Assembly (NCBI RefSeq): GCF_018304965.1
Contig: NZ_JAGQED010000002.1
Span: 124,001-188,000, forward strand
Length of the DNA stretch: 64,000 bases
Source of the DNA: Collimonas antrihumi
Lineage (GTDB): Bacteria; Pseudomonadota; Gammaproteobacteria; Burkholderiales; Burkholderiaceae_D
Direction: 5' to 3'
How positions within the stretch are numbered: the first letter of the stretch is position 1; the number at the start of each line of letters is the position of its first letter. Under the pieces are notes generated by a model. The model saw only the letters and a list, made by a program, of their open reading frames with translations, was not told the DNA's origin and did not search any database. The position numbers and the translations under genes were made by a program. Below, piece after piece: positions 35,691-46,852 of this stretch.

Positions 35691-35863
35691 TGGAATAAGT
35701 GCCGGCTCTGTGCCAGCCGGAGCCGCGCTATAAGTGGCTATATGCAACATGCGAATGGCCAGTATGTCGTTTTCGCGGCTTCCAGCAGCGTAAATTGCCT
35801 GCTTCTATGGCATAATCAAGAGCTAAATTCACTGTTTTGCGCGCCTCGCAGCCGCCCTGGATC

Positions 35864-37264
35864 ATGCTTAAAACGCTCTACGATAAACTCTGGGAATCTC
35901 ACGTCGTCCATACTGAACAGGATGGCACGGCGATTTTGTATATTGATCGACATCTTTTGCATGAGGTCACCAGCCCTCAGGCTTTCGAGGGGCTGAAGCT
36001 GGCCGGCCGCAAACCATGGCGACTGCCGGCCAATCTGATGGTGGCCGACCACAACGTACCTACTACCGGCCGCGCTAACGGCATTACCGATCCAATCTCG
36101 CGCCTGCAGGTGGAAACCCTGGATGCGAATGCCAAGAGCTACGGTTTGACCTATTTCGGCATGAACGATCATCGCCAAGGCATCGTCCACGTGATCGGGC
36201 CGGAGCAGGGCGCCACTTTGCCTGGCATGACCGTGGTCTGCGGCGACTCCCACACTTCGACCCATGGCGCGTTTGCTTGCCTGGCGCACGGCATCGGCAC
36301 TTCCGAAGTCGAACATGTGCTGGCGACCCAAACCTTGCTGACCAAAAAATCCAAATCGATGCTGGTGCAGGTCGACGGCGTGATTCCTGCCGGCGTTACC
36401 GCCAAGGATATCGTGCTGGCCGTGATCGGCCGCATCGGCACCGCCGGCGGCACCGGCTATGCAATCGAATTCGCCGGTTCGGCGATTCGCGCGTTGTCGA
36501 TGGAAGGCCGCATGACGGTATGCAACATGGCGATTGAAGCCGGTGCGCGCGCCGGCATGATCGCGGTCGACGACACCACAATCAACTACGTCAAAGGCCG
36601 GCCGTTTTCGCCGGTCGGACCGCATTGGGATCGTGCCGTGGCTTACTGGCGCACCTTGCATTCCGATCCGGGCGCCAAGTTCGACATGGTGGTGACCCTC
36701 AACGCTGCCGAGATCAAGCCGCAAGTGACTTGGGGTACCTCGCCTGAAATGGTGGTAGCGATTGATGGCCGCGTGCCTGATCCGGACAAGGAAAAAGACG
36801 CCACCAAGCGCGACGGCATGGAGAAGGCTTTGGCCTACATGGCGTTGAAACCGAATACCGCGATTGAAGACATCCGCATCGACAAGGTATTCATCGGCTC
36901 CTGCACCAACTCGCGGATTGAAGATTTGCGTGCCGCGGCGGCGGTAGTGCGCGGCAAGTTCCGTGCTTCCAACGTCAAGCTGGCGATGGTGGTGCCGGGT
37001 TCCGGTCTGGTCAAGGAACAGGCCGAACGCGAAGGCCTGGACCGGATTTTCAAGGACGCCGGTTTCGAATGGCGTGAACCGGGTTGTTCGATGTGCCTGG
37101 CAATGAATGCCGACCGCCTCGAGCCGGGTGAACGCTGTGCTTCCACCTCGAACCGCAATTTCGAAGGCCGGCAGGGCGCCGGCGGCCGTACCCATCTGGT
37201 TAGCCCCGCGATGGCGGCGGCGGCGGGTATTGCAGGTCATTTCGTTGACATCCGTTCCCTGTAA
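35864..37264 (+). CDS. leuC: 3-isopropylmalate dehydratase large subunit
   Basis: This 466-residue aconitase-family enzyme isomerises 2- to 3-isopropylmalate in leucine synthesis. The 4Fe-4S cluster cysteines lie in FIGSCTNSR and in GCSMCLAMN. Other marks are [26 protein letters not shown] and the C-terminal [14 protein letters not shown]. The ATG at 35864 gives the standard start [10 protein letters not shown]; the frame is open 27 bp further with no initiation signal. It is the first gene of leuC–entericidin–leuD–leuB. Confidence 0.96.
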   Translation: MLKTLYDKLWESHVVHTEQDGTAILYIDRHLLHEVTSPQAFEGLKLAGRKPWRLPANLMVADHNVPTTGRANGITDPISRLQVETLDANAKSYGLTYFGMNDHRQGIVHVIGPEQGATLPGMTVVCGDSHTSTHGAFACLAHGIGTSEVEHVLATQTLLTKKSKSMLVQVDGVIPAGVTAKDIVLAVIGRIGTAGGTGYAIEFAGSAIRALSMEGRMTVCNMAIEAGARAGMIAVDDTTINYVKGRPFSPVGPHWDRAVAYWRTLHSDPGAKFDMVVTLNAAEIKPQVTWGTSPEMVVAIDGRVPDPDKEKDATKRDGMEKALAYMALKPNTAIEDIRIDKVFIGSCTNSRIEDLRAAAAVVRGKFRASNVKLAMVVPGSGLVKEQAEREGLDRIFKDAGFEWREPGCSMCLAMNADRLEPGERCASTSNRNFEGRQGAGGRTHLVSPAMAAAAGIAGHFVDIRSL

Positions 37265-37303
37265 TTCGATCGCTTTCAAGAAAATATTTACCGAAGGACA
37301 AAG

Positions 37304-37426
37304 ATGAAGAAAATAGTCACCTTGTGTGTTTTGCTGGCCAGCGTTTATGCATTGAGCGCTTGTAATACCTTCCACGGCTTTGGTAAAGATGTGGAACACG
37401 TCGGCGAGAAAATTCAAGGCAAATGA
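37304..37426 (+). CDS. Entericidin A/B-family small lipoprotein
   Basis: This is a 40-residue lipoprotein too short for most ORF cut-offs. The type II signal peptide MKKIVTLCVLLASVYALSAC has Cys20 as the lipidated residue; the mature part NTFHGFGKDVEHVGEKIQGK matches the entericidin pattern (G-x-G-x-D-x-x-x-x-G-x-x-I). AAGGA lies 7 nt before the ATG. It sits between leuC and leuD, an arrangement I recall in other Burkholderiales. Entericidins are envelope lipoproteins linked to stationary-phase lysis in E. coli; the link to leucine synthesis is unexplained. Confidence 0.85.
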   Translation: MKKIVTLCVLLASVYALSACNTFHGFGKDVEHVGEKIQGK

Positions 37427-37474
37427 TCACCTCGCGCAGGCGGGATGGCAGATTGGGCAGATTGGAATCAAGAA

Positions 37475-38122
37475 ATGAATAAATTTACTGTACTGGATGG
37501 CTTGGTAGCGCCGTTGGATCGCGCTAATGTGGATACCGATGCGATTATCCCGAAGCAGTTCCTGAAGTCTATCCAGCGGACCGGTTTCGGCCCGAATTTG
37601 TTTGACGAATGGCGTTACCTGGATCATGGCGAGCCGGGCATGGATAATTCGCGGCGTCCTTTAAATCCGGATTTCGTCCTGAATCAACAACGTTACCAGG
37701 GCGCTTCGATTTTGCTGACCCGCAAGAACTTCGGCTGCGGCTCGTCGCGCGAACACGCGCCGTGGGCGCTGGACCAGTACGGTTTTCGTGCGGTCATCGC
37801 GCCAAGTTTCGCCGATATCTTCTTCAATAACTGTTTCAAGAACGGCTTGTTGCCGCTGGTGCTGCCAGAGGCGCAAATCGACCGCCTGTTCGATGAAGTC
37901 AAGGCATTCCCGGGCTACCGCCTGATCATCGATCTGGAGAAGCAGCTGGTCTGCACAGCCAATGGCAGCCTGGCTTTCCCGTTCGAAGTCGGTGAATTCC
38001 GCAAGTATTGCCTGCTGAACGGTCTCGACGATATCGGCCTGACCTTGCGCCAGTCCGACAAGATTCGCGACTTTGAAGAGCGCCATCTGGCTGCTCAACC
38101 TTGGTTGAGTAATACCATTTAA
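37475..38122 (+). CDS. leuD: 3-isopropylmalate dehydratase small subunit
   Basis: This 215-residue swivel-domain subunit partners LeuC. Conserved residues are visible in [34 protein letters not shown] and [25 protein letters not shown]. The ATG at 37475 begins MNKFTVLDG, the family start; upstream in-frame codons from 37445 lack support. The leuB gene follows after 60 bp. Confidence 0.96.
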   Translation: MNKFTVLDGLVAPLDRANVDTDAIIPKQFLKSIQRTGFGPNLFDEWRYLDHGEPGMDNSRRPLNPDFVLNQQRYQGASILLTRKNFGCGSSREHAPWALDQYGFRAVIAPSFADIFFNNCFKNGLLPLVLPEAQIDRLFDEVKAFPGYRLIIDLEKQLVCTANGSLAFPFEVGEFRKYCLLNGLDDIGLTLRQSDKIRDFEERHLAAQPWLSNTI

Positions 38123-38182
38123 GTAAGCGGCATGCACAGTAACTGATACTGATATTTTTTGAATTATTCAATCCAGGAAAAA

Positions 38183-39253
38183 ATGAAAATAGCAATTTTG
38201 CCAGGTGATGGCATCGGTCCGGAAATCGTTGAGCAAGCGGTCAATGTGTTGAACGTGCTTGGCGAAAAATTTGAACTGGAATCGGCTCCGGTCGGTGGCG
38301 CCGGCTATGCGGCGCATGGTCATCCGTTGCCGGAAGGCACCCTGAAACTGGCGAAAGAAGCCGATGCCATTTTGTTCGGCGCTGTAGGCGACTGGCAATA
38401 CGATACCCTGGAGCGTTCACTGCGCCCGGAACAGGCGATTCTCGGTCTGCGCAAGCACCTCGGCCTGTTCGCCAACCTGCGTCCGGCGATCATGTATCCG
38501 GAACTGGCTGGCGCCTCGACGTTGAAGCCGGAAGTAGTATCCGGACTGGATATCCTGATCATCCGTGAGCTGACCGGCGACATTTATTTCGGTCAGCCGC
38601 GTGGTGTCCGCACTGCGCCGGACGGCGCTTTCAAAGGCGAACGCGAAGGTTTCGATACCATGCGCTACGCCGAACCGGAAATCCGCCGCATCGCGCACGT
38701 CGCTTTCCAGGCGGCGCAAAAGCGCGGCAAGCGCCTGACAAGCGTCGACAAGGCCAACGTGCTGGAGACCTTCCAGTTCTGGCGAGACATTGTCACGGAA
38801 GTCCATCAGGAATATCCGGACGTCGCGCTGGATCACATGTATGTCGACAATGCCGCGATGCAGCTGGTGCGCGCGCCGAAGAATTTCGACGTGGTGGTGA
38901 CCGGTAACATGTTTGGCGATATCCTGTCGGATCAGGCTTCCATGCTGACGGGTTCGATCGGCATGCTGCCATCGGCCTCGCTGGACGCCAACAACAAGGG
39001 CTTGTACGAGCCGTCGCATGGTTCGGCGCCGGACATCGCCGGCAAGGGGATTGCCAATCCGCTGGCGACCATTCTTTCGGCTGCGATGATGTTGCGCTAC
39101 TCGCTGAACAAGGCAGAGCAGGCCGATCGTATCGAAAATGCGGTCAAGAAAGTATTGGCGCAAGGTTTGCGTACTGCCGATATTTACGAAGCAGGCACGA
39201 CCAAGGTCAGCACCGGTGAAATGGGTACTGCGGTGGTCAAGGCGCTGGGATAG
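38183..39253 (+). CDS. leuB: 3-isopropylmalate dehydrogenase
   Basis: This is a 356-residue NAD-dependent enzyme that oxidises and decarboxylates 3-isopropylmalate in leucine synthesis. Family marks are [16 protein letters not shown] at the N-terminus, [17 protein letters not shown], the substrate/metal segment [35 protein letters not shown] and [23 protein letters not shown] lies just before the ATG at 38183. It is probably the last gene of the leu unit; asd follows after 92 bp and is often co-transcribed in this order in betaproteobacteria. Confidence 0.96.
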   Translation: MKIAILPGDGIGPEIVEQAVNVLNVLGEKFELESAPVGGAGYAAHGHPLPEGTLKLAKEADAILFGAVGDWQYDTLERSLRPEQAILGLRKHLGLFANLRPAIMYPELAGASTLKPEVVSGLDILIIRELTGDIYFGQPRGVRTAPDGAFKGEREGFDTMRYAEPEIRRIAHVAFQAAQKRGKRLTSVDKANVLETFQFWRDIVTEVHQEYPDVALDHMYVDNAAMQLVRAPKNFDVVVTGNMFGDILSDQASMLTGSIGMLPSASLDANNKGLYEPSHGSAPDIAGKGIANPLATILSAAMMLRYSLNKAEQADRIENAVKKVLAQGLRTADIYEAGTTKVSTGEMGTAVVKALG

Positions 39254-39345
39254 ATCGCCGGGATAGGTAGAGATAAGTAGAATTGGGCAGATGGGTCTGC
39301 CGTAATGTGAAGTGCGGGGCTTTTCCCGTTTATTGTTAGGGAATC

Positions 39346-40482
39346 ATGATGAAACTGGTTGGTTTGGTCGGTTGGCGTGGCATGGTGGGTTCGGTCTTGT
39401 TGCAGCGTATGCAAGAAGAGGGCGATTTCGCCCATATCGAGCCGGTATTCTTTTCAACTTCAAATGCTGGCGGTAAAGCCCCGGCATTGGCGAAAAACGA
39501 AACAACGTTAAAAGACGCCACCGATATTGAAGCCTTGAAAAAATGCGACATCATTATTACGTGCCAGGGCGGCGACTACACCAGCGAGATTTTCCCGCAG
39601 TTGCGTGCTGCCGGCTGGAATGGCTACTGGATTGACGCCGCTTCGACGCTGCGCATGAAAGACGACGCCATCATCGTGCTGGATCCGGTCAATCTGGACG
39701 TGATCAAGGACGGTTTGAAGCGCGGCGTCAAGAACTACGTCGGCGGCAATTGCACCGTATCGTGCATGATGATGGGCCTGGGCGGCTTGTTCCAGCACGA
39801 CATGATCGAATGGATGACCTCCATGACTTATCAGGCGGCATCGGGCGGCGGCGCGCAGCACATGCGCGAGTTGCTGACGCAGTTCGGCTCCATCAATGCC
39901 GAAGTCAAGGCGCTGCTGGACGACCCGAAATCGGCGATACTGGAAATCGATCGCAAGGTCCTGGGCAAGCAGCATTCCATGTCGGCTGACGAAATCAAGC
40001 AATTCGGCGTGCCTTTGGGTGGCAACCTGATTCCCTGGATCGATAAGGATCTGGGCGAAGGCTTGTCAAAAGAAGAATGGAAAGCCGGCGCGGAAACCAA
40101 CAAGATCCTTGGTCGCGGTGCGGGTTTCAGCAACGGCGGCAAGGTTATCCCGGTGGATGGCCTGTGCATCCGCATCGGCGCCATGCGTTGCCATTCCCAG
40201 GCTTTGACCATCAAATTGAAAAAAGATGTGCCGCTGGATGAAATTAATGACATCATCGCTAGCAATAACCAATGGGTGAAGGTGGTGCCTAACGACAAAG
40301 AATCGTCGATGCGCGACCTGACGCCCGCGGCGGTTACCGGCAGCCTGACAATTCCTGTCGGTCGTTTGCGCAAATTGCAGATGGGTGGCGATTATTTGTC
40401 AGCATTTACCGTAGGTGACCAATTGTTGTGGGGCGCGGCAGAACCGTTGCGCCGCATGCTACGGATTGTTCTGGATACCTGA
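39346..40482 (+). CDS. asd: Aspartate-semialdehyde dehydrogenase
   Basis: This 378-residue NADPH enzyme makes aspartate semialdehyde for lysine, threonine, methionine and diaminopimelate. The nucleotide-binding start is [19 protein letters not shown]; the catalytic cysteine is in [10 protein letters not shown] and the catalytic His in [11 protein letters not shown]. The length and the long insert with [15 protein letters not shown] are typical of the gammaproteobacterial-type Asd. AGGGA precedes tandem ATG codons at 39346 and 39349. A hairpin follows the gene before fimV. Confidence 0.96.
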   Translation: MMKLVGLVGWRGMVGSVLLQRMQEEGDFAHIEPVFFSTSNAGGKAPALAKNETTLKDATDIEALKKCDIIITCQGGDYTSEIFPQLRAAGWNGYWIDAASTLRMKDDAIIVLDPVNLDVIKDGLKRGVKNYVGGNCTVSCMMMGLGGLFQHDMIEWMTSMTYQAASGGGAQHMRELLTQFGSINAEVKALLDDPKSAILEIDRKVLGKQHSMSADEIKQFGVPLGGNLIPWIDKDLGEGLSKEEWKAGAETNKILGRGAGFSNGGKVIPVDGLCIRIGAMRCHSQALTIKLKKDVPLDEINDIIASNNQWVKVVPNDKESSMRDLTPAAVTGSLTIPVGRLRKLQMGGDYLSAFTVGDQLLWGAAEPLRRMLRIVLDT

Positions 40483-40524
40483 CTTGTCATGGTAGTTGTG
40501 ATATTGTTGCCGTCTTGCAATATG

Positions 40525-40562
40525 GCCCGCTAAATATTTTCTTGAGGAAAGTCTTAGCGGGC
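40525..40562 (+). terminator. Hairpin after asd
   Basis: GCCCGCTAA (40525–40533) pairs with TTAGCGGGC (40554–40562) with a long internal loop. It lies 42 bp after asd and has no U-run, so it is only a probable transcript end. Confidence 0.5.
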
Positions 40563-40742
40563 TTAGCGTATCTGTCGGTGCTTTTTGGCCGTTACGCTAG
40601 CTAGTGGTGTGCTAAGTAAATGGAGTCATCGTTTGCGAAGTGCCACACTAATGTCAATCTAGGTATTGATTTTTAAAAAAACTGGGTACAGTATTTGCTT
40701 TCAGCAAGATTTGTTTCCTAATACGTCAACGGACAGCCCTTC

Positions 40743-43700
40743 ATGCCACACAACATGCACCCGAATTCTTCGAATAAATTTATTTCCACCGGTTTAAAGA
40801 CCCTCACTGCAGCCGTGGTTTCCGCCATGCTGATGATTTCCAGTGCAGAGGCTGCCGGTCTGGGTAAATTAACCGTGCTGTCCTCGCTGGGACAACCGTT
40901 ACGTGCAGAAATCGAGCTTACTTCGGTAAGCCAGGACGAAGCGGGTTCGCTAGTGGCGAAACTGGCTAGTCCGGAAACTTATCAGCAAGCCAATATCGAT
41001 TTCAATCCGGCCTTGTTGTCTTTGCAATTTGCTATCGATCAGCGCAATGGCCGTCGTTTTGTGCGGGTAACCTCGACCCAGCCTATCAATGAGCCGTTTG
41101 TCGACATGCTGATGGAACTCGGCGGCACCAAAGCACGCCTGGTGCGCGAATACACTTTGTTGCTTGATCCTGCCGGCCAGCGCCAGGCACAGCCGGCACA
41201 AATTGCTGCGCCCGCCGCGCCTGCTGCATCGCGTGCCGCTGCAACAACCGCTACTGCCGCCCCTCGTTCGGCGCCAGTCCAGCAGGCTGCCCAGGGGCCG
41301 TCGTCAACCGGCTCGACCATTTCCGATGCTACTCGTGCTGCTGCAGCCAGGGCAGTCGCCAGCGGTGCTAACGGCGCCACCGGCACCGCCGGCAAGCCGG
41401 CAACCGTAGCCGCCACTGGCGGCGGCAGCCCGGCCAAAGCTGCGGCCGCGGCGCCTGCAGGCGGTGATTACCATGTCAAGACGGGCGATACGCTGGCACG
41501 TATTGCCAGCGAAAACCTGCCGGCTGGCGTCTCGCTGGACCAAATGCTGGTCGCGCTGTACCGCAGCAACGAAGGTGCGTTTGTCGGCAAGAACATGAAT
41601 CGCCTGCGCTCGGGCCAGATCCTGTCGATTCCTAATGCAGGCAGCGCAGGTAGCGTCAGCAAATCGGAAGCCAGGAACGTTGTAGTGGCGCAGTCCAAGG
41701 ATTTCAAGAGCTATCGCAATACCTTGGCCGGGCTGGTGGAATCGGCCGCGCCAAATGCAACAGCTGAATCGAAGCAAAGCAGCGGCGGCAAAATTACTGC
41801 CAAGGTGGAAGAACAGGCCACTCCTGCCAGCGAGTCCAAGGACAAGCTGAAATTGTCGCGCGGCGCTGCGGCTGCCGGCGGTGCTGCCGACGCCAAGGCT
41901 GCGGCTAACGCGGCTACGGAAGAGAAGGTTGCACGTGAAAAAGCGGCCGCCGAGGCTGCCTCGCGTGTCAAGGAGCTGGAGAAAAATGTCAGCGACCTGC
42001 AGAAAACACTCGAATTAAAGAACAAGAACCTGGCTGACCTGCAGAATCAGGCAGCCAATGTGAAACCTGCTACGCCAGCGCCAGCACCTGCACCTGCACC
42101 TGCACCAGCACCAGCACCTGCACCTGTTGCGGCAGCACCGGTAGCTACAGCGGTAACGCCACCGCCAGCCGCAGCGGCTCCAGCCGTACCTGCGGCCGCG
42201 GCTGCTCCGGTTGTGGCAGCGTCGGCAGAAGCCGTTGCGGCAAGCTCAGCTCCGGCCCCGGCGGCAGTTGCTGCTGCTTCGGCAATCGACGCCAGCGCTA
42301 CGCCTGCAGCTCCGGTGGCTGCTGCAGCTCCGGCAGCGGCTAAGCCGAAGGTGGCAGCGCCGCTTCCGCCAGAGCCTGGTTTCATTGAAAGCCTTACCGA
42401 AAATCCATTATTGCTGCCGGTTGGCGGTGTCCTGGTGGCGTTGCTGGCAGGTCTCGGCCTGTTCCGTTACCGTCGCAACCGTGCGCGCGAACAGGCTTTC
42501 CTGGATAGCAGCGGCGCGCCGATGACCAATTCGGGCTTGAAGGGTAACTCCTTGTTCGGCTCGACAGGTGGCCAGAGCGTCGACACCAAGAACAGTATCT
42601 TCAATTCGAATTTCGTGCCGTCGGTCAGCCACCTGGACACCAATGTCGATCCGGTCGCCGAAGCGGACGTGTATATCGCTTATGGACGCGATGCGCAAGC
42701 CGAAGAAATCCTGAAAGAAGCGCTGCGCAACCAGCCAAGCCGCAACGCTATCCGCGTCAAGCTGCTGGAAATCTATGCGAATCGTAAAGATCCTCGCTCG
42801 TTTGAAATCCTGGCCAGCGAGTTGTACAGCCTGACCGGTGGTGAAGGCGAAGATTGGCAGCAGGCGGCCGCTCTAGGTCTGAATGTAGATCCGGCCAACC
42901 CTTTATACGGTGGCGGCAAATTGCAGGATCAGGTGATTGCCAAGGCTAATTCGATTACTGCGCCGACCCAGCCTATGGAAGGTCTCGATTTCAATTCCTT
43001 GACAGCGCCGACCCAGCCGAGCGAACCGCAAGCTGCACCGATTCCTGAACTGGTGCACACCGCAGCCCCGGCAGAATTGCTGGCGCCGTTGACAGCGACG
43101 GAGCTGGGCAAGCATGGCAGCGCGCCGGCAACATTGGCAGCCGTATCGGAAGAAAAGCATGTAAACGATATGGATTTCGATCTGGAAGAGCTCGGCAGCG
43201 AAGCGTCCGCCAATCAAAACACCGTATTGCTGTCAACTTCCCATGAAACCGGCAAATCCATGCTCGACGCACTCGATTTCGAACTGGACCATAAGCCTGC
43301 AGCAGCAGTGGCGAAAGTCGCGGAAAAGAGCGTGCCGGCGCCGATGGCGTTTGGCGCGTTGGAAATCCCTGCCGGCGGCCAGCCTTCGAATTATGAACCG
43401 GCCCACGCTCATATCGATATTCCAACCGAAACCAAGCCACTCAACACACCGGCCGCACCTTCGTATGCTCCACATACCGAACCTATGGTTGCACCGCTGG
43501 AGTTTAATCTGGCCGGTATGAATCTGGATCTGGACGGTGCGGTTCACGCACATGCCCCGGCAGCAAGCGCCGCACCTGCAGCCGTAGTAAATGACGTTGC
43601 TGTATCTGCTGCAGCCAATCCCGAAATGGCAACCAAGCTGGATCTGGCCGTTGCGTATAAGGAGATCGGCGACAAGGAAGGCGCGCGCGAACTGCTGGAA

Positions 43701-43766
43701 GAAGTATTGAAAGGCGGTAGCGCGGAGCAGGTCGAAGCAGCGGAGACATTGCTGGCCAAGCTGTAA
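40743..43766 (+). CDS. fimV: FimV/HubP-type polar hub protein
   Basis: This is a 1007-residue membrane-spanning organiser of the cell pole and type IV pili. From the N-terminus there is a signal sequence (about residues 15–38), the FimV N-terminal domain (GLGKLTVLSSLGQPLRAEIEL), an Ala-rich linker, a LysM domain (YHVKTGDTLARI, about 243–295), a coiled coil (about 396–440), a Pro-Ala repeat (PAPAPAP, about 443–463), a membrane helix (LPVGGVLVALLAGLGLF, about 557–575), an acidic cytoplasmic region with TPR-like YIAYGRDAQAEEILKEAL, and the C-terminal FimV domain (KLDLAVAYKEIGDKEGARELLEEVL). It is preceded by a hairpin and followed by a strong terminator, so it is a single-gene unit. Confidence 0.93.
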   Translation: MPHNMHPNSSNKFISTGLKTLTAAVVSAMLMISSAEAAGLGKLTVLSSLGQPLRAEIELTSVSQDEAGSLVAKLASPETYQQANIDFNPALLSLQFAIDQRNGRRFVRVTSTQPINEPFVDMLMELGGTKARLVREYTLLLDPAGQRQAQPAQIAAPAAPAASRAAATTATAAPRSAPVQQAAQGPSSTGSTISDATRAAAARAVASGANGATGTAGKPATVAATGGGSPAKAAAAAPAGGDYHVKTGDTLARIASENLPAGVSLDQMLVALYRSNEGAFVGKNMNRLRSGQILSIPNAGSAGSVSKSEARNVVVAQSKDFKSYRNTLAGLVESAAPNATAESKQSSGGKITAKVEEQATPASESKDKLKLSRGAAAAGGAADAKAAANAATEEKVAREKAAAEAASRVKELEKNVSDLQKTLELKNKNLADLQNQAANVKPATPAPAPAPAPAPAPAPAPVAAAPVATAVTPPPAAAAPAVPAAAAAPVVAASAEAVAASSAPAPAAVAAASAIDASATPAAPVAAAAPAAAKPKVAAPLPPEPGFIESLTENPLLLPVGGVLVALLAGLGLFRYRRNRAREQAFLDSSGAPMTNSGLKGNSLFGSTGGQSVDTKNSIFNSNFVPSVSHLDTNVDPVAEADVYIAYGRDAQAEEILKEALRNQPSRNAIRVKLLEIYANRKDPRSFEILASELYSLTGGEGEDWQQAAALGLNVDPANPLYGGGKLQDQVIAKANSITAPTQPMEGLDFNSLTAPTQPSEPQAAPIPELVHTAAPAELLAPLTATELGKHGSAPATLAAVSEEKHVNDMDFDLEELGSEASANQNTVLLSTSHETGKSMLDALDFELDHKPAAAVAKVAEKSVPAPMAFGALEIPAGGQPSNYEPAHAHIDIPTETKPLNTPAAPSYAPHTEPMVAPLEFNLAGMNLDLDGAVHAHAPAASAAPAAVVNDVAVSAAANPEMATKLDLAVAYKEIGDKEGARELLEEVLKGGSAEQVEAAETLLAKL

Positions 43767-43809
43767 CTCGCAAGTAAGCTAGTACAATAACCGTAGCATT
43801 TTGCTTTCG

Positions 43810-43847
43810 ACGGGCGCAGCGTTATGCTGGCGCCCGTTTTCTTTTTT
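43810..43847 (+). terminator. Strong intrinsic terminator between fimV and truA
   Basis: ACGGGCGC (43810–43817) pairs with GCGCCCGT (43830–43837), extended by AGC/GCT inside the loop, followed by TTTCTTTTTT. It lies only 17 bp before the truA start, so truA transcription must begin within or read through it. Confidence 0.8.
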
Positions 43848-43863
43848 AGTAAATGGAGCTGGA

Positions 43864-44688
43864 TTGAAACGTATCGTTCTCGGCGTGCAGTACGACGGCA
43901 CACCTTGGCAAGGATGGCAGACCCAGCCTAACGGCAAGACCGTGCAGGACAGGCTGGAAGCGGCTTTGCAAAAATTCACGCAAGGACCGGTAGACACGAT
44001 TTGTGCCGGCCGTACCGATTCCGGTGTGCATGCGCTCGAGCAGGTGGTGCATTTCGATACGCATCTGTCGCGTGAAATCTCTTCCTGGGTGCGCGGCTTG
44101 AATGCCTTCCTGCCGTCATCGATCGCCGTGCGCTGGGCGCATGAGTTGCCTGTGCCAGTTGATGGAGAAGCGGCGGATTACGACGCCAGAGATCAATTCC
44201 ACGCGCGCTTTAGCGCCACGGCAAGAACTTACCACTACCTGCTGTACAACAATCCGGTCCGCTCGCCGCTACTGGAAGGCAAGGCAGGTTGGGTGTTCCG
44301 GCCGTTGGAACTTGAGCTGATGCGTCAGGCCGCGGCGCATTTGGTCGGCACCCACGATTTTTCCGCGTTCCGCGCAGTGGAGTGCCAGGCCAAATCGCCG
44401 GTACGCACGATGGAAGAAATTCGCATCGAGCGGCGCGGCGACCTGATCGTATTCAGCTTGCGCGCCAACGCTTTCTTGCATCATATGGTGCGCAATATCG
44501 TCGGTTCGCTGATCTATGCCGGCAACGGAAACAAACCGCCGGAATGGATTGCAGAGTTGCTGTTGCAGCGCAATCGCGCCCTGGCCGCGCCGACTTTCAT
44601 GCCGGACGGCTTGTATCTGGCGCAAGTGGCCTATGATCCGAAATGGCAGTTACCCCGGCAACCGGCTGGTTTGATGCCCTGGCTATAG
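43864..44688 (+). CDS. truA: tRNA pseudouridine(38–40) synthase
   Basis: This is a 274-residue enzyme modifying the anticodon arm of many tRNAs. The catalytic Asp is in [17 protein letters not shown]; other marks are [37 protein letters not shown] and [17 protein letters not shown]. The protein start is a TTG at 43864, preceded by GGAGCTGGA; upstream in-frame codons lie in the terminator hairpin and are not coding. The non-ATG start and position just after a terminator suggest modest expression. Confidence 0.94.
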   Translation: MKRIVLGVQYDGTPWQGWQTQPNGKTVQDRLEAALQKFTQGPVDTICAGRTDSGVHALEQVVHFDTHLSREISSWVRGLNAFLPSSIAVRWAHELPVPVDGEAADYDARDQFHARFSATARTYHYLLYNNPVRSPLLEGKAGWVFRPLELELMRQAAAHLVGTHDFSAFRAVECQAKSPVRTMEEIRIERRGDLIVFSLRANAFLHHMVRNIVGSLIYAGNGNKPPEWIAELLLQRNRALAAPTFMPDGLYLAQVAYDPKWQLPRQPAGLMPWL

Positions 44689-44811
44689 CTATCTCGGGTG
44701 TCCCGCGTTTACATTGCTAAATAGTCATTTATCCAAAATGATATTTTCAACGTGATATCTTCATGGTGATACAGTGCACATATCGATGTTTTTTTGACTA
44801 GACCAAGCCCC

Positions 44812-45489
44812 ATGAGCCACCGTACCCGAATCAAAATCTGCGGCTTGACCCGTGAGCAGGACGTGCAAGCCGCCATCGCCGCGGGCGCGGACGCCCTTGG
44901 TTTTGTGTTCTACTCGAAGAGTCCGCGTTACGTTACCCCGCAGCAAGCCGCCGAGCTGATTGCCATGGTGCCGCCGTTCATCACCACGGTTGGCCTGTTT
45001 GTCAACGCCGAGCCGGAGCAGTTGCAAGAAATAGTGGCGCAGGCGCCGGTATCGTTGCTGCAGTTCCACGGCGACGAAACCGTGCAGCACTGTGCCGCGC
45101 TGGCGCAATCGGTCAACCGGCCATTTATACGCGCCATGCGGATTGGCAGTGCTACAGTGGCCGCCGATTTGCTAGAATACGCTCAGGCGTATCATTCCGG
45201 CAGCCGTTTGTTTGCCGGGCTGCTGCTGGATACCCTGGTTGAAGCTTATGGTGGCAGTGGAAAGGTATTTGATTGGTCTCTCATCCCAAAAGAACTCGCG
45301 CCTCAGGTCGTTTTAAGTGGTGGCTTGAGCGTGCACAATGCGACTGACGCGGTAAAGCGCGTACGTCCCTTTGCGGTCGACATCAGCAGTGGCGTCGAGC
45401 AAGACAAGGGCATCAAGGACGCCGCCAAGATTCGCGCGTTTATTGAGGCGATACGGCAGGCGGACGCCGATCACGATCAGTTAGGTTAG
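44812..45489 (+). CDS. trpF: Phosphoribosylanthranilate isomerase
   Basis: This 225-residue TIM-barrel enzyme carries out the third step of tryptophan synthesis from chorismate. Visible marks are [26 protein letters not shown] (the catalytic Cys in ICG), [20 protein letters not shown] and [16 protein letters not shown]. The ATG at 44812 begins [10 protein letters not shown]. It is followed after 11 nt by trpB, so trpF–trpB–trpA form an operon, the usual arrangement in betaproteobacteria. Confidence 0.96.
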   Translation: MSHRTRIKICGLTREQDVQAAIAAGADALGFVFYSKSPRYVTPQQAAELIAMVPPFITTVGLFVNAEPEQLQEIVAQAPVSLLQFHGDETVQHCAALAQSVNRPFIRAMRIGSATVAADLLEYAQAYHSGSRLFAGLLLDTLVEAYGGSGKVFDWSLIPKELAPQVVLSGGLSVHNATDAVKRVRPFAVDISSGVEQDKGIKDAAKIRAFIEAIRQADADHDQLG

Positions 45490-45500
45490 AGAGATATCCC

Positions 45501-46766
45501 ATGAAAGAATTCACCCCCCTCGAGCAATACGCCGAGCGCCAGCCGCTCGCAAGTACGTCCTTGCGTCAAAGCGCCCAATACAACTTGCCTGACGCCAAAG
45601 GCCATTTCGGCATGTACGGCGGCAGCTTCGTATCGGAAACCCTGACACTGGCACTGAGCGAGTTGCAGCAGGCTTACGCCAAATATCAAAACGAGCCGCA
45701 ATTCCTGGCTGAATTCCACAGCGAGCTCAAGCACTATGTCGGCCGTCCCAGTCCGATATACCACGCCAAGCGCTGGTCCGAGCAGATGGGTGGCGCGCAG
45801 ATCTATTTCAAGCGCGAGGATTTGAATCATACCGGCGCCCACAAGATCAACAATGTGATCGGCCAGGCGTTGCTGGCTAAGCGCATGGGCAAGCCGCGCG
45901 TGATCGCTGAAACCGGCGCCGGCCAGCACGGCGTGGCAACCGCCACCATCTGCGCACGCTTCGGCCTCGAATGCGTGGTCTACATGGGCAGCGAAGACGT
46001 CAAGCGTCAAATGCAGAACGTATATCGGATGAACCTGCTGGGGGCCAAGGTAGTGCCGGTCGAGTCCGGTTCGAAGACCTTGAAAGATGCATTGAATGAA
46101 GCGATGCGCGACTGGGTCACTAACGTTGAAGATACTTTCTACATTATCGGCACGGTCGCCGGCCCGCATCCGTATCCGATGATGGTGCGCGATTTTCAGT
46201 CGGTGATCGGCAATGAGTGCCTGACGCAAATGCCGGAAATGACCGGGCGCCAGCCTGACCATGTGATTGCCTGTGTCGGCGGCGGTTCGAATGCGATGGG
46301 GATTTTCTATCCCTACATCGATCATCACGACGTCGCCCTGGTCGGAGTGGAAGCTGCCGGCGAGGGACTTGCCAGCGGCAAGCACTCGGCCTCGCTGACG
46401 CTGGGCTCACCGGGCGTGCTGCATGGCAACCGTACTTATCTGCTGCAAGATGCGAATGGCCAGATCATCGAGACCCATTCGATTTCCGCCGGTCTCGATT
46501 ATCCGGGTGTCGGGCCGGAACACGCATGGCTGAAGGATACCGGCCGCGCCACTTATGAAACCGTGACCGACGATGAAGCGCTGGCGGCATTCCACACCTG
46601 TTGCCGCATCGAAGGCATCATCCCGGCGCTGGAATCCAGCCACGCCTTGGCCTATGCGGCCAGGTTGGCTGCGACCTTGCCAAAGGATAAGATCATCCTG
46701 GCCAATTTGTCGGGCCGCGGCGACAAAGACATGCATACCGTTGCCGAACGGTTGAAGCTGGCTTAA
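45501..46766 (+). CDS. trpB: Tryptophan synthase beta subunit
   Basis: This 421-residue PLP enzyme condenses indole with serine. The PLP lysine is in [15 protein letters not shown]; the phosphate-binding loop is [10 protein letters not shown]; other marks are [14 protein letters not shown] and [19 protein letters not shown] lies upstream of the ATG. It forms the alpha2-beta2 complex with TrpA, encoded 86 bp downstream. Confidence 0.97.
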   Translation: MKEFTPLEQYAERQPLASTSLRQSAQYNLPDAKGHFGMYGGSFVSETLTLALSELQQAYAKYQNEPQFLAEFHSELKHYVGRPSPIYHAKRWSEQMGGAQIYFKREDLNHTGAHKINNVIGQALLAKRMGKPRVIAETGAGQHGVATATICARFGLECVVYMGSEDVKRQMQNVYRMNLLGAKVVPVESGSKTLKDALNEAMRDWVTNVEDTFYIIGTVAGPHPYPMMVRDFQSVIGNECLTQMPEMTGRQPDHVIACVGGGSNAMGIFYPYIDHHDVALVGVEAAGEGLASGKHSASLTLGSPGVLHGNRTYLLQDANGQIIETHSISAGLDYPGVGPEHAWLKDTGRATYETVTDDEALAAFHTCCRIEGIIPALESSHALAYAARLAATLPKDKIILANLSGRGDKDMHTVAERLKLA

Positions 46767-46852
46767 CGCGGTTAGCCGAGATCCCGTCCGTAGCAGTTAG
46801 GTCCGCTGCGGATGGGCAAACAACCACAACGCAATTCATATCGATAGATCCT

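Noticed and set aside
35816-37417. 533-residue open frame opposite leuC
   Set aside because: It is antisense to a fully conserved leuC, with low-quality composition and no initiation signal.
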